From: Rhipicephalus microplus
Lineage: Eukaryota > Arthropoda > Arachnida > Ixodida > Ixodidae
DNA length: 64,000 bases
Direction of reading: 5' to 3'
Assembly: GCF_043290135.1 (NCBI RefSeq)
Contig: NC_134702.1
Coordinates: 78,748,317 to 78,812,316, forward strand
The translations under genes and the position numbers were made by a program. Positions within the stretch are counted from its first letter, which is position 1. Each line of letters starts with the position of its first letter. Under the pieces are notes generated by a model that had not been told where the DNA came from, searched no databases, and worked only from the letters and a program-made list of their open reading frames with translations. Below are positions 45,004 to 55,880 of the stretch, piece by piece.

Positions 45004-45799
45004 AACTGGAAAGAATAGACGAGAGGAAAGGCAGGATTGTCGGCTAAACTTCGTCCGTTTTGCTATATACACGTAGATGCAAGGCAGCAGTGAGGGAAAA
45101 AACGCTGATGCGTTAAATAAACGACCCGGCAGTGTGACGCTGTGGTTCGGCATTAGCTCCATAAAACGCGAATCGTGGCATGATTCTGCACGAATCACTG
45201 CACTGCTATGTATCCACCCGAGTGATGTCCATTTTGGGCGCAACCGGCAAATAACGCAGAAGTACGTTGAGCCGTTCTTACTCAACCTTCGTTGGATGAA
45301 GTGCATAGGCCGGCGACAGTCCTAGGTGTTACATTTTTAAAAAGTCGTTTGGCGTTCACAAAAGAGAGAAAGGGAGAAAAGTATAGAAATGTAAGGGAAG
45401 GGCAAGAAGGTTGATCAGGTTGCACACGGTTTGCTACCCTACATGGAGAAGGGGAAGAGAAGAATAGAAAATGAAAATAAATCAGTTGCGAGTTGACGCT
45501 CTTTGTGATTTGTTTTCTTCCTGTGGTGGTTTAGGCGTCTATAATTACCCCTCAGTAGAAAATGACAGACATAATTGTGTTTTGCTTCATTTTGCTTCAC
45601 GTTGTTTTGCAAATGGACTTGCATGAACTCTGCCAAGCTTACTTTTTGAATTTTCGTGTTTTGAATTGCTGCCTGATTGTTTTTTGGAAACATTTAAGCC
45701 TTTTATTATTTTTTCACTGATATGTTTTGCACATATTCTATCGTAGTTGAAAAGGAGTAGCAAACGCTATACAAAAGCGCCAGAATCTCTTAAATAAGA
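45004..45799. other. GGTTTGCTACCCT family copy 2 (45376-45478) in unassigned sequence
   Basis: At 45376-45478 the purine-rich GGGAAGGGCAAGAAGGTTGATCAGG leads into CGGTTTGCTACCCTACATGG and a GA-rich tail. The remainder shows nothing. Confidence 0.5.
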
Positions 45800-45812
45800 C
45801 ACATAAAAAGAA

Positions 45813-46053
45813 CGATTGATTGATATGTAGGGTTTATCGTCCCAAAACCACCATCTGATTATGAGAGATGCCGTAGTGGAAGGCTCCGGAAATTTCGACC
45901 ACCTGGGGTTCTTTATCATGCACCCAAGTCTGAGCACACGAGCCTACAACATTTCCGCCTCTATCGGAAATGCAGCCGCCGCAGCCGGGATTCGATCCCG
46001 CGACCTGCGGGTCAGCAGCCGAGTACCTCAGCCACTAGACCACCGCGGCGGGG
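45813..46053 (-). mobile_element. Full-length tRNA-derived SINE
   Basis: Complete in reverse orientation, from the ATTGATTGAT tail to the CACCGCGGCGGGG head. The B box is well kept (complement reads GGGATTCGATCCCGCGACC). A target duplication CACATAAAAA(G/A)AA lies at 45800-45812 and from 46054. With 4663-4905 it is the most intact copy. Confidence 0.9.
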
Positions 46054-46654
46054 CACATAAAAAAAAAACACAGACAGAGAACAAGTCATACGTGCACGCA
46101 TATGTAAACGTCCACGGCGCGCAATCAGTCGCAGCCGAGGAATATTTCAGCTTCCCAATTTCTTAACCCGCAACAAGGCAGGACCGAGACGGAGTTCCCA
46201 AAGATGAAACAAGTCAAGCAGGGTTGATGCGCTAAGTTGAGGTGACGTGTTTCGTCTCGCATCAGTGCGTCTTTCCGGAGCTCTCGCAGATGCGCTTGCG
46301 ACGAGCCCCATGGGTGTGGCGTGTATCGGTGAGCCGTCTCGCGCGATTCAAAGAACTCTCGGATGCATGCGTCGAGCAAGAAGGCATGCAGCGTCTTGTG
46401 TATTACCCGTGTGCACACCATGCCGTTCCTTCTTTTTTCACCGCGCAACAGGCGTTCGTTTGGAAGACGGAGCGGAGCGGTTGGAGGTGGCTTTCGCAAC
46501 ACCAGCGGCATTCTCCTCCAGCCGACGGAAACCTTTCCTGCGGTGGGACCTGTTCGTGCGGTTGATCTTGATGCACTTGACGATGCAAGATGGTCGAGGG
46601 TGTTCGCAGTGCGGAACGGCTCTGGCGTGAAACAATTTCCTTTTGATGAAGACC

Positions 46655-46757
46655 GTACCTATCTGGGAACGTTTCACAGCAAAAGCTGTTATGAGATAAC
46701 AACAAGCGTCGCGTGTGCCGTATTTGCCCGCTGCCGCCGCGGGTACCTGCAACCGAT
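46655..46757 (+). repeat. Fragment of dispersed family Z
   Basis: TTTCACAGCAAAAGCTGTTATGAGAT..AACAA..GCCCGCTGCCGCCGCGGGTACCTGCAACC follows the order of the outer end of family Z (22235-22325). The rest is missing; a (TTTC)n tract follows. Confidence 0.45.
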
Positions 46758-46831
<74 letters not shown>

Positions 46832-46833
46832 TT

Positions 46834-46864
<31 letters not shown>

Positions 46865-46875
46865 CTTTTCTTTTC
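46758..46875. repeat. (TTTC)n microsatellite
   Basis: About 27 TTTC units with one CTTCC interruption. The Phe/Leu/Ser and Lys/Glu/Arg repeats in the open frames on both strands come from it. Confidence 0.95.
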
Positions 46876-48029
46876 ATGCTTCGTTCTTTCATCCGTTAAA
46901 TAACCCCAAGTGGGCGAAAGTTCCAGGGTCCTCCACCATACGGCACCCCCCACCCCCCTCCCTTAACGATATCGTGACTTGGACGTGAAACACTAACATT
47001 TGTATGTATTTATTTATTATTAAGTAATTATTTCTTTATTATGCATTTACAGTTAATCTTGCTTGAAAATGCATTGAGGTCGGTTACAAAGGCATTCGCA
47101 ACACAAATTTTACGTCAACCAATGCGCCAGTGTTAGTCAGCAAAAAACATTACTCTACTTTAAAAAAAAATCTCAGTAATCAGTTCAGGGAGTTCTGTGG
47201 GCATCTACCACGCTTAAGTGGCCCCACGAATATGACGAAGTTCACTCAAACGTGTGACGTATCAGCGAAATTTACGCCGGTACTGACATTTCGTTGCGCA
47301 GTTCAATAAACTTCGGCCCTAATTATATGCGAAAGATTTGGAAGAAAGCAGAGCAGCTTGGGCCCGTATTTTGCAGCGATTCTGCGCTAAACTTGCCATC
47401 ACTCCTTCACAGCCGGCTGAGCCATTCGATAACGTTGCCAGGCTGTCCGATATCGATTAGAGGCCAAACGTGAAATGTGAGAAAACCGTGAGCATCGCAT
47501 GTTCACAACGCATGCTCACAAATGTAGGCCCGGCGTCTTAGAAGTAATTATCTGGGTCAGTGCTAGGTCTGCACTACATCACAAAAGAAGCATTTTCCGA
47601 GACAGAATTTAGGGTAAAATAACTTGCGGTGTGGATATGGACATACACTATGCAATGAAATTACAAACACGACGAAGTATAGCCAGCAGGTTTAGTTAGT
47701 ATTCGATCAAGTGCGTAGGCTTGTGCGAAGCAATGGTGCGACGCCTCATCTAAGTTACTAAATAACACAACCAACATTGGTTCATATATTGGCTATAGTG
47801 CTGGCTATCGCTAATATCGGCTAATGTTGGCTGTTGCAACAATGTATCAAAATAATACGCACGTTCCACTTATTCTACCTCACTCGATTATACGTAAGTT
47901 TTCCTTGGGGAATTTCACCACCAGTAGTAAGCGGCCGGCTGGTTCCCCAGCGAATAAATGCATGCAGCGTTGACTACCCGCGCTACCGTTGTATGTACTA
48001 ATGTATCCATAATTTTTTTCCTTAAATGT
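46876..48029. other. Unassigned sequence
   Basis: No gene or known repeat. Imperfect ATTGGCTA/ATCGGCTA motifs occur at 47785-47835. Confidence 0.4.
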
Positions 48030-48240
48030 ACATTGAATGTTTCACTTCAGCTCGCCTTTCAAAGCGGTCGTCAATCCACAGCTGCAGCCTCGGCAGTGCT
48101 GCATGTTTTTACAAACGCAGAATGGCTCCGTGAAAGAGACATTAATTCTTGTCTCTGTGATGGATGCTTCTCGTTCGACCTTCGGAGAATGCCGCCTTCC
48201 GTGAGGAAATTTATGACCCACTCAAGCATCAATTTTTCTT
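48030..48240 (+). pseudogene. Degenerate reverse-transcriptase fragment of a LINE
   Basis: The plus frame reads QLAFQSGRQSTAAASAVLHV, then WLRERDINSCLCDGCFSFDL and MPPSVRKFMTHSSINF. 'F-x-x-G-R-x-T-x-A-A' followed about 30 residues later by 'x-F-D-L-R' matches the segment of LINE RTs leading into the first catalytic Asp (usually F-x-D-L-x-x-A-F-D-x-V). The match is partial and the second half is altered, so this is only a likely assignment. Confidence 0.45.
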
Positions 48241-48810
48241 CTTTTTTTTTTTCATGAGGCGTAAGACCACGGCTGTTTTCGCGGCCATTATATATGAAGC
48301 GAACGCGTGCGCATTCATCTAAACTGGAAGATACACGAGCTCGGCTTGACCGAGAGAGACGATGGCAGTGGCTAAAAAGCGCACGCTTTGGGACCGGTCA
48401 AGTACGCTTCTTGCTGGTCACGCGCATTGATACTTTACGACTTGATTCGATTGTGAACGTAAGACCATAAGAAAAAAAAAAAAAAACCTTCTATCGGCGA
48501 CTCGATAGCGATCTGCCTCCGCACGCCTCCATTCGTGTCTCCCCGGAGAACGAGTCCCCAGTGAAGGTGAACGTGGGAAGACCATTGCGGAAGTGTGGTC
48601 TACAGAGTCAGCCTCGATATGACGCCCATAAAATATGCGTTGGCTGATCGGAAGTCTGGGAAATATTGCCACCGCAAGGTGAGGGAACCACAAAGAAATG
48701 CGTGGAGTTTCTTTGGGAGCAGTAGTACGCAACGTTTTTGTTCTGTTGCTGGGCGATTCTATAGCCCTTTCCAACATTTGTCACCAGCCTCTTGGAACAA
48801 CTAGCAGACA

Positions 48811-49036
48811 ATAATAATAATTGTTGGGGTTTAACTTCACAAAACAACGATATGAATATGAAGGACGCCGTAATGGAGGGCTCCGAAAGTTTGGATCACC
48901 TATAGTGTAAATCTAAGTATACAACCCGCAAGCATTTTCGCCTCCGTCGAAAATGCGGCCGCCGCAACCGGGATTCGATTCCGCAACCTTCGGGTTAACA
49001 TTCGAGCATCGTAACCACTGAACCACCGTGGCGGGT
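48811..49036 (-). mobile_element. Diverged SINE copy
   Basis: From AATTGTTGGGGTTTAACTTCAC through GGAGGGCTCCGAAAGTTT to GGGATTCGATTCCGCAACC and AACCACCGTGGCGGG. The tail is (AAT)n. The head and B box are well preserved; the body has a deletion. Confidence 0.85.
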
Positions 49037-50825
49037 GAATATACCCAGACAAGGATAATAAGTGTACGAGGGTCTCATCATATCCGTGAGAGTCGCACAC
49101 TAGTCATTACACTTCATAATGCGCAAATGAGGATTAAAAGCTTCTTTTGGACGAGTTTGGGTTCGAAGAGTGGACTCAAATCAGGGATTGTGACGAGCAC
49201 AGTCATCGGATCTCGATTAATCTAAGGAGTCATCTTAACATATATACAATGCTGCCTGACAGGAGTTTCTTAAAATCACACCGGGCGTAACACATTCAAG
49301 TGGGTGGTTGAAAGCTGCACGTTACAAAGTGCAGAGCTACAATTCTTCATCATCATCATTAGGAGGAGAAGCAGCCACAGCCACAGTATCAACAGTCTAT
49401 ACTACCACTCACGTGATCCCTCCGATGGTGATGATGGTCATGATAACCAAGCTAAACCTGCGCCTTTGATTTGTCTTAAGGTAATACACAAGGGACCACG
49501 TTGAACAAAGACAACACAGTCACCCCAGAGTCGTGGAAGTCCCTCTTGCGGACCTCCGAGCCAGAACACCAACGACGGCTCATCTAGTGGGCGGTGAAGG
49601 CTGCTGTGTCTCAAGAGATCCCCGCCAACCTCTTCTGAAATAGCGCAACCAGTCTCTGTACTGGTCCCCTCCATTTTATTTTTCTGGGAGAAATAACAAT
49701 ATCGCCAGCACCTCGCTAAAGCGGTGATGACGTTACCGATCGCGGTGATGACCTCCGAAGGAAGGTATACGCAAAAAATAACGCAAGCGTGGTCGCCGTC
49801 ACGTTTCAGTTTAAATGCTTTTGATTCTTGAGAGTAATGCACCATGCAGGACGCGCGTAAGGGCAACTACGAAAGCTAGGAGTACGAACCATTGTTCATA
49901 CTTGGCGCTCAAGCCATCATTTCCTTGTATCAATTATTATATGCAGGGAAAACATCCTACTGGCCGCGGTACATAGCTACAGCATTGCGCTGAAGCTATA
50001 TACCGCAAAGTCAGGTACACACAAAGTCAGGTACTTGATTGACGACATGCATGGAACACTGAAAAACGCTCTTGAGTCGCGATATGTACGTATTTTAAGG
50101 ATCTGCAGCTTGTACATACAGATATGTAGTCCTGCATGACAGCTGAATTGTTTAGAGGCGCTATATACTCATACGTAATTTAAATTTATGGATGCCTCCG
50201 TATCACTGCTGCTCTGCTTCGCGCAAACTTTTGTGAATTTTCTTCTGTTTTGCCGAGGTCGATAGGTGCACGAAAGAACGAGTGCAACGTTTTAATAAGA
50301 ATCTGTTGCGCGTGTATGCATTCGTAAGCGAAGCGTAACGGGGTGATGTCGCGCCGTGTGATTTCGTAAGAGACGAGGCTTGTGTCGGAAGCGCATCCGG
50401 CGGAATTAGACGGATGAACGCTCAATGAGGGAGGATAATGAGAGTGCAGCAATACAGAAAGAGTGAGAAATAAATAGGAATCACAGACACCGCATCGCAT
50501 CCAATCGAAAAGAGCGTCGCTTCATCATATTATATACTTGTCTGTCACAATACACATTGATTTAGGCGGCAGCTGCTTGTACGGTCGTCGGCAGGGTTTT
50601 TCCTTTGCGGTGGGGGAGGGTAGGGAGGCTCAAACCAGTGTTGCATCGCGTCTGAGGGAGGGAGAGAGCACAGGTGTGGCATGAGTGAGGGCAAATGCCC
50701 CTTTTTCACCTCCCCACCGACGCCCATGGTTGCTCGTCGATAGTGCAACCCTTCCGCTGTCTCCCTCTGCGGCAATACCTTTGGAGGTCGGCATTCCAAA
50801 CAACATTTTCCTGCGCTATTTGTCC
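49037..50825. other. Unassigned sequence
   Basis: The 142-codon minus frame 49438-49866 and the 104-codon frame 50186-50500 have no recognised motif or splice context. A (CAT)n patch lies at 49348-49358. Confidence 0.35.
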
Positions 50826-50960
50826 GACTCGTAGAGTTTCGTAATAGTACATTAGAGGCGAATTCGGCGCTAGTGTCTACGGCAGCTTCAATGCACGGTG
50901 CTTTGGCAAGCATGACCATGGGGGTTATTACGTGGACTTGCCTAAGTTTCGTTTTTTCTG
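50826..50960 (+). mobile_element. Single arm of the MITE family seen at 7867-8305
   Basis: CGTAGAGTTTCGTAATAG..TTAGAGG, then GACCATGGGGGTTATTACGTGGACTTGCCTAAG follows the same order as the left arm at 7867-7968. No matching opposite arm was found nearby. The 184-codon minus frame 50545-51099 runs through it and is therefore not a gene. Confidence 0.55.
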
Positions 50961-53298
50961 GTCCATCCGACACCTTGTGGACTGGAGCCGCTTTTATTGC
51001 GAGGTGAAATTCAACAAAATTCAAACAGTTCCTCTTCCCAAGCTTGACCCTTTGAGGCTGACCGATTCGTTTCAGCTCACGGTGTTGACAACCATTCAAC
51101 GCTGAATCCGAACCTAAAGCCGAAACACGACAATGGGCAACGTTACAAGTGCGCCAGAAGCCGCAAGCACGGAGACTCTAGGCGAATTCACTTACTACCG
51201 ATAGTTTCTATACTTGGTTGTATGGCCGCAGCGGCACAATTCTCTCTAGTAAATATTCTAGAAAAATCTTTAGTCCGACTAACGTTAGAACAGGCTAGAA
51301 CGCGGTGGTGGCTTTATCAATATCAGTGAAGCAGTAAAAGCGCCCGGGAAAGAGGGAAGTACCATTTTGAGTAATCTTGTGACTCGGCTTCAATTCATTT
51401 CGATGTATTTCTCCAGCACAAACACCGATGAGTCGATTTCTCTTATTTTATATACCGTAAGGTGACGTTCGTCCCACCTTGGTTCTTTCTGAGCGAGTGT
51501 TGCAACGTATGTATTGATGCGATATGACATTGTAGCATGTCCTATTGTATACCGCGGGCTTGAGCAACAGAGGAGCAAGCAAAAGTGGTGGCGGTGTAAG
51601 CACGTTTTGCTGTCTTCCTGTGTTTTTACTTGTCCCGTGATGGTCAATAGAGAAAATAAATGAGTAAATAAATAAATAAATAGAAATAAAAGAAAAAGGG
51701 GCAGTCGCAGGTCTGCACGTATTTCTACGTGACAGCGCTGAATGCATTTCTCTTCGTTCATTTCTGTCTATCATGATGTTCTTGTTTTCTCGGTACGAAT
51801 GGCCAACATAGACCCCAGCCTTGAATACTACAGAACAGCTTGTGGTGTTGTAGTGGGGGTTTTCCTGTACAGTTTTCCGAGTGATGCACTGATGTGAAAA
51901 GACGGATGCCATTTAGGGTGATGCTGAAGGGGGAGAGAGAGAGTGCCGGCCACGGTCTACTTCTCACACGTCACGCCGCTCGGCCGGACGTTCCCGCATT
52001 CTGCTTTCTCTTTCACCACAGTGAGTTTCCGCCGCACATCGGGAGGGCGCTTGAGGGGGTGCATGCTCGGTAGCACCACACGCAACCTCCCTGCCTTTCC
52101 ATCATTTTATTCTCTCTCTCTCTCTCCGCTCGCTGCAGCACTTTTACCGTGTGCGGCTTGCCTTCTCGAAGCAACCAGAATGCCTCGATGCGTCCACATT
52201 CGAGCACCCTATGCATGGCTTGCAGTTACGTCACTGAAAGCGCCATGTCGGAATACCGACATGGGAGTGTTGGTGGTGGTGATGTTGTCACAGGCGGGGT
52301 CAGCCTGGCAGGCATGGCCGGCAATTGCTCCACCCGAGCGACTCTATCCATATAGTTCGGCTCACCATACGTCGCTTAATCCTGTCCCTCGTACAAAACG
52401 CAAGAGTATAAATGTTAGTCCCTTACTTTCGCATCAACCGTACACCTGCCGGAAACACAATGTCTTCACAGCATTCATAGGGGTACCCTCCCTCCTTGAT
52501 ACAGTCAATTATTTCTCTCTTTCACACCAAAAACTCTTGCATGGCCGGAGATAGGGCTGAATATCCGCGACTTCATTGGTGAGCCTCGAAGCTTGTGGTG
52601 TCTTGGTAATTATAGAATGCATCGCGTTCCGGTTCTTTCGTTCTCGTTCCCGTGGCGTCGTTATCACATTGAAGTAGCTTTAACCGCCTCGTGATTATGC
52701 TGCCTTCACACAATCGAAGCCAACATTGTGGAGTATACGTCATGAATCTGCGTGCACGATGTCAGCCATCAATATAGGAAGTGAGAAATCACTTTTATTG
52801 AGTACTATAAGGTGCACGAATGCAAATTTGGAATGTTTGTTTTCATTTTCTCTCACATACACTCACCGAAGTTGTGACACTCTTCAATATAATTATCAGA
52901 GAAAATGTTTGCAGGGAAATCTATAGCTGCATTTTTTTCAAAGAGTGTATAGCACATTACCAATGCGTAGGAGACAGAACCATCTGCTGAATTGACAAAC
53001 AATTGTAATAAAAACAGATTGTTAATTCGCGCACTTGTTACGGAAACAAGACCCATATCAACAGTGATTGTGATTGTCAGTGCGCGGTGGTGACAATGGG
53101 AAGCGCAGAACATCACCAGTAGTTAAAGTGATACTCTACGAATGAAGTTCATTGTCAACCGAACAACCTATAGTTGAATTGAGTAAAAACACCCAAATCA
53201 GGCTGCTGGGAAACTATTGTATCCTATCTACAAGACAGAAAAGGAGAAGCAAGCAGTCTCGGTCATTAGTGGCAATGCCACATTATGTATTCAGGGTA
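50961..53298. other. Unassigned; 203-codon plus frame at 51943-52554 judged spurious
   Basis: The frame is Ser/Pro/Ala-rich, has a (CT)n run inside (52114-52130) and a 9-bp hairpin CCATGTCGG..CCGACATGG near 52243-52264, and matches no family I know. An (AAAT)n patch lies at 51656-51690. Confidence 0.35.
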
Positions 53299-53462
53299 GT
53301 TCGTGGTGCCCCACAGCTGAACCGGAGGCCGCGGGATCGAATCCCAGTCACAGCGGCCTCAGTTTTATGGAGACAACGTGCTACAGGCTCATGTGCTTTA
53401 AATGTACGCTGAAGGAGCACAGGTGGTCAAACTTTCCGGAGCCTTCCACAAAGTCGAAGTGT
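53299..53462 (+). mobile_element. Diverged, internally shortened SINE copy
   Basis: CGTGGTGCCCCACAGCTGAACC..GCGGGATCGAATCCCAGTC is the tRNA-like part. The body keeps GCACAGGTGGTCAAACTTTCCGGAGCCTTCCAC. Confidence 0.75.
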
Positions 53463-53956
53463 TAGAATTGTGCCGCATTTCAAAACAATTAATTTAGTTC
53501 ACATCGGGAATAATTATCCAGTTATGTTACACACCCTGTCAGGCTGCATATATTCATAAACCAAAGTGCACTAACAACAAAAATTAGATGCATAATATTC
53601 TGCAGGCTGTGAACTCGGCAAGTCGTTTCCGGCAAAAATATCGCCGGAAACGACTTGCGTCGAACTTCACGCTCATCATTAGTTCCGTGTAAACGCGGTC
53701 TGTTCCTTGCCAACGGTGCACAGAAATCGCAAAACTCTGTGGCGTCTGCAAATGAGAACACCCTGTCGCGGAGGGCTAAAAACAACAACAACAACAACAA
53801 CAAAAAAACGTCGATAACGAATGCGAACAACTTGCGGTAGTTAGGGTATTGGCTAAGTTCCACGTGCGAGGTAACTTTTCTACGACGTAAACCGGGGCGC
53901 ATTTCGATTAGAAATGGAGGCGCGTGGGCAACCGCCTCCATCGACGAGTTATATAC

Positions 53957-54138
53957 CTGCCATAGGGAGATCCGATCATGCTCGGGTGAGATGGGTGCGG
54001 CCTATGCGGTGGATTCGGCACCATTCTTTCATTCGCGACGCTCCGAGAGTTTCGCGCAGTATACACTGAAGACATTCGAGGCGTACAGCCATAACTCGAA
54101 ACGATCGAGAAACCTCGTGAAGCTTTCGACGAAGACAT
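53957..54138 (-). CDS. Candidate first coding exon (ATG), product unknown
   Basis: 60 codons plus two bases (phase 2), from the ATG at 54138 to a donor GGCAG|GTATAT. The peptide starts MSSSKASRGFSIVSSYGCTP and ends SHPSMIGSPYG. It is rich in Ser, Arg, Pro and His and free of low-complexity DNA repeats. Its GC content exceeds that of the flanks. Phase 2 does not fit the phase-0 exons at 36359 or 9846, so it would need another partner exon. No domain is visible; a chance open frame cannot be excluded. Confidence 0.35.
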
Positions 54139-55195
54139 CAACGTATCTTCGCGAACGGCTGCGGTCTTTTCTTTCCTTATAGATGTCTTCTACGAGCGCC
54201 ATTACGGAATTCCGTGCTCATGCACCGAAGTCCGTAGTACAGTTGAACCCCAGTTGAACCTCTTCACAAGAGACACTGATGTAAAGAACAATTGTGTTTA
54301 AGAGGCATCAATGTGCCTGCGTTGAAATAAGGCTTTTTTCCCAGAAAATGGGGATGTGGCATCATGCTTATAATACACACCTCTTGTAAGGGACGAGAAC
54401 TTTTCCGTGGTGGGCATCCCTTGTAAAGGCGTTACTGTATAAAGAGTGTGTACTGCTAACACACATTCCTTGAGACAGCGCATGATGATCCTTGTTCGAA
54501 CAGTTTTAAGTGAGTTCCACTGTCGTCTGATCTGTTGGTAACACGCAACACAGATATAGCGTACAGGCACACATACGCACACGCACGCACATATTAGGGA
54601 CAAAAATATTATTGAAACATTCTGCATGCCAGAATGTCCTTTAGTGCGACGATAGTTCACTTAGAAGCAAGCGCTGAGAAGGCAATGATTCCAAGGTTGC
54701 ATATAACGCTACATGCATATTGCATAAACTAAGTCGGAATTTATTGAATAAGCATTTGTGGGTCAGCAAAGCCTTACTAGTTGATTATTGGAGAAGGGGG
54801 AGGAGAACTCTTTATGTGTGTAAAGGTGGGTACACAAACTCTCGTGTATAAACAATCATCAAGACGAAATATGCAGCATAGATAAAAAAAAAGAAGGTAT
54901 CAATCCACTCTGAAGCCTGCTGTACGAAACATGCCGTGTTTATTCACATAATACTCGGTCATCAGTGATAGTCGATACCATTAGATGATGTTGGCTAAAT
55001 GTTGACTAACACTGCCCAGTATCTCAGACTATTGGTCAGGGCTGACTGAAATGTTGACCACCCTTAGCTCAGGCGTCGACCTACGTCTCGAATTGATGAA
55101 ATGTTAAGGACCCACAAGGATTTCTTTGATAAACTCGCAACGTTTTTTTGTTTTCGGTTTTGTGTTTTAGTATAGTTTTTCGGCCATTATACCCC
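54139..55195. other. Unassigned sequence
   Basis: AT-rich, with no exon or repeat family recognised. Confidence 0.4.
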
Positions 55196-55620
55196 GAAGT
55201 GCTCGATATTGTTGCATGGAACTGCTAATCCCGAATCGCACGAGCGGGCCACATCGCTCATACAGCGCGGTGTTTGCGCGACCCCCGCTGTGTATAAGGA
55301 CTCCGCCGCGCCCCTTGATGTGGGTAGTCGCGGTAGTAACCCTCCGTCCGTCCTTCCACGCGAGAAAACCTCGCCCTGCCTCTCTGCGGTGGCGAAAGCC
55401 GCCAGCACGCGACATTCCCGACGCCACCTACGCCGACTGGCGCCGTCCATTACGGAGACCCAAAAACGGACACGCGCAGGGCCGAGAGGCGCGAAGGCGT
55501 CGTCACCAAGGCTGCTACCATGCGCAGTTCTGGGAGAGAGAAGCCTGGTCGTGACGCGCTTTTTGGAGAAAGAACCTTCGCGCATGCTTATGCTGGCGAT
55601 TGCTTCTCCTAGAACGATTT
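55196..55620. promoter_or_regulatory. CpG-rich island, function unknown
   Basis: High GC and CpG with long open frames on both strands (228 codons plus from 55209, 132 codons minus to 55187), as expected by chance in GC-rich DNA. No convincing donor follows any ATG. Could be a promoter with 5' UTR of a gene outside view. Confidence 0.25.
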
Positions 55621-55715
55621 ACAGAGACATACAGGTGATTGTTTCTTCTAGATTGCGATGGCGCCGGCCCTGCGGTGAAACGGATGGCCGATTCGGATGC
55701 CGTATAGAGAGAGAG

Positions 55716-55880
55716 AGAGATAAAGATGCAAGGAAAGGCAGGGAGGTTAGCCAGACGCACATCCGGTTTGCTACCCTGCACTGGGGAAGGGATAAAGGGG
55801 AGAAAAGAGGTTGCAGAAAGATGAGAAGGTACACACAATCACGAGCACACTCGGGGAGCACACACAGTCTACAGACGGTC
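55716..55880 (+). repeat. Dispersed repeat, GGTTTGCTACCCT family, copy 3
   Basis: Starts after a (GA)n run (55707-55720). AAAGGCAGGGAGGTTAGCC and CCGGTTTGCTACCCTGCACTGG are followed by a GA-rich and then CA-rich tail. It is the closest relative of copy 1. Confidence 0.65.

Noticed and set aside
46363..46953. Long Phe/Ser and Lys/Glu frames
   Set aside because: Produced by the (TTTC)n microsatellite on its two strands.
50545..51099. 184-codon minus-strand frame
   Set aside because: It covers an arm of the MITE family seen at 7867 and shows no domain.
51943..52554. 203-codon plus-strand frame
   Set aside because: Ser/Pro/Ala-rich, contains a CT repeat and a hairpin, no splice context or family match.
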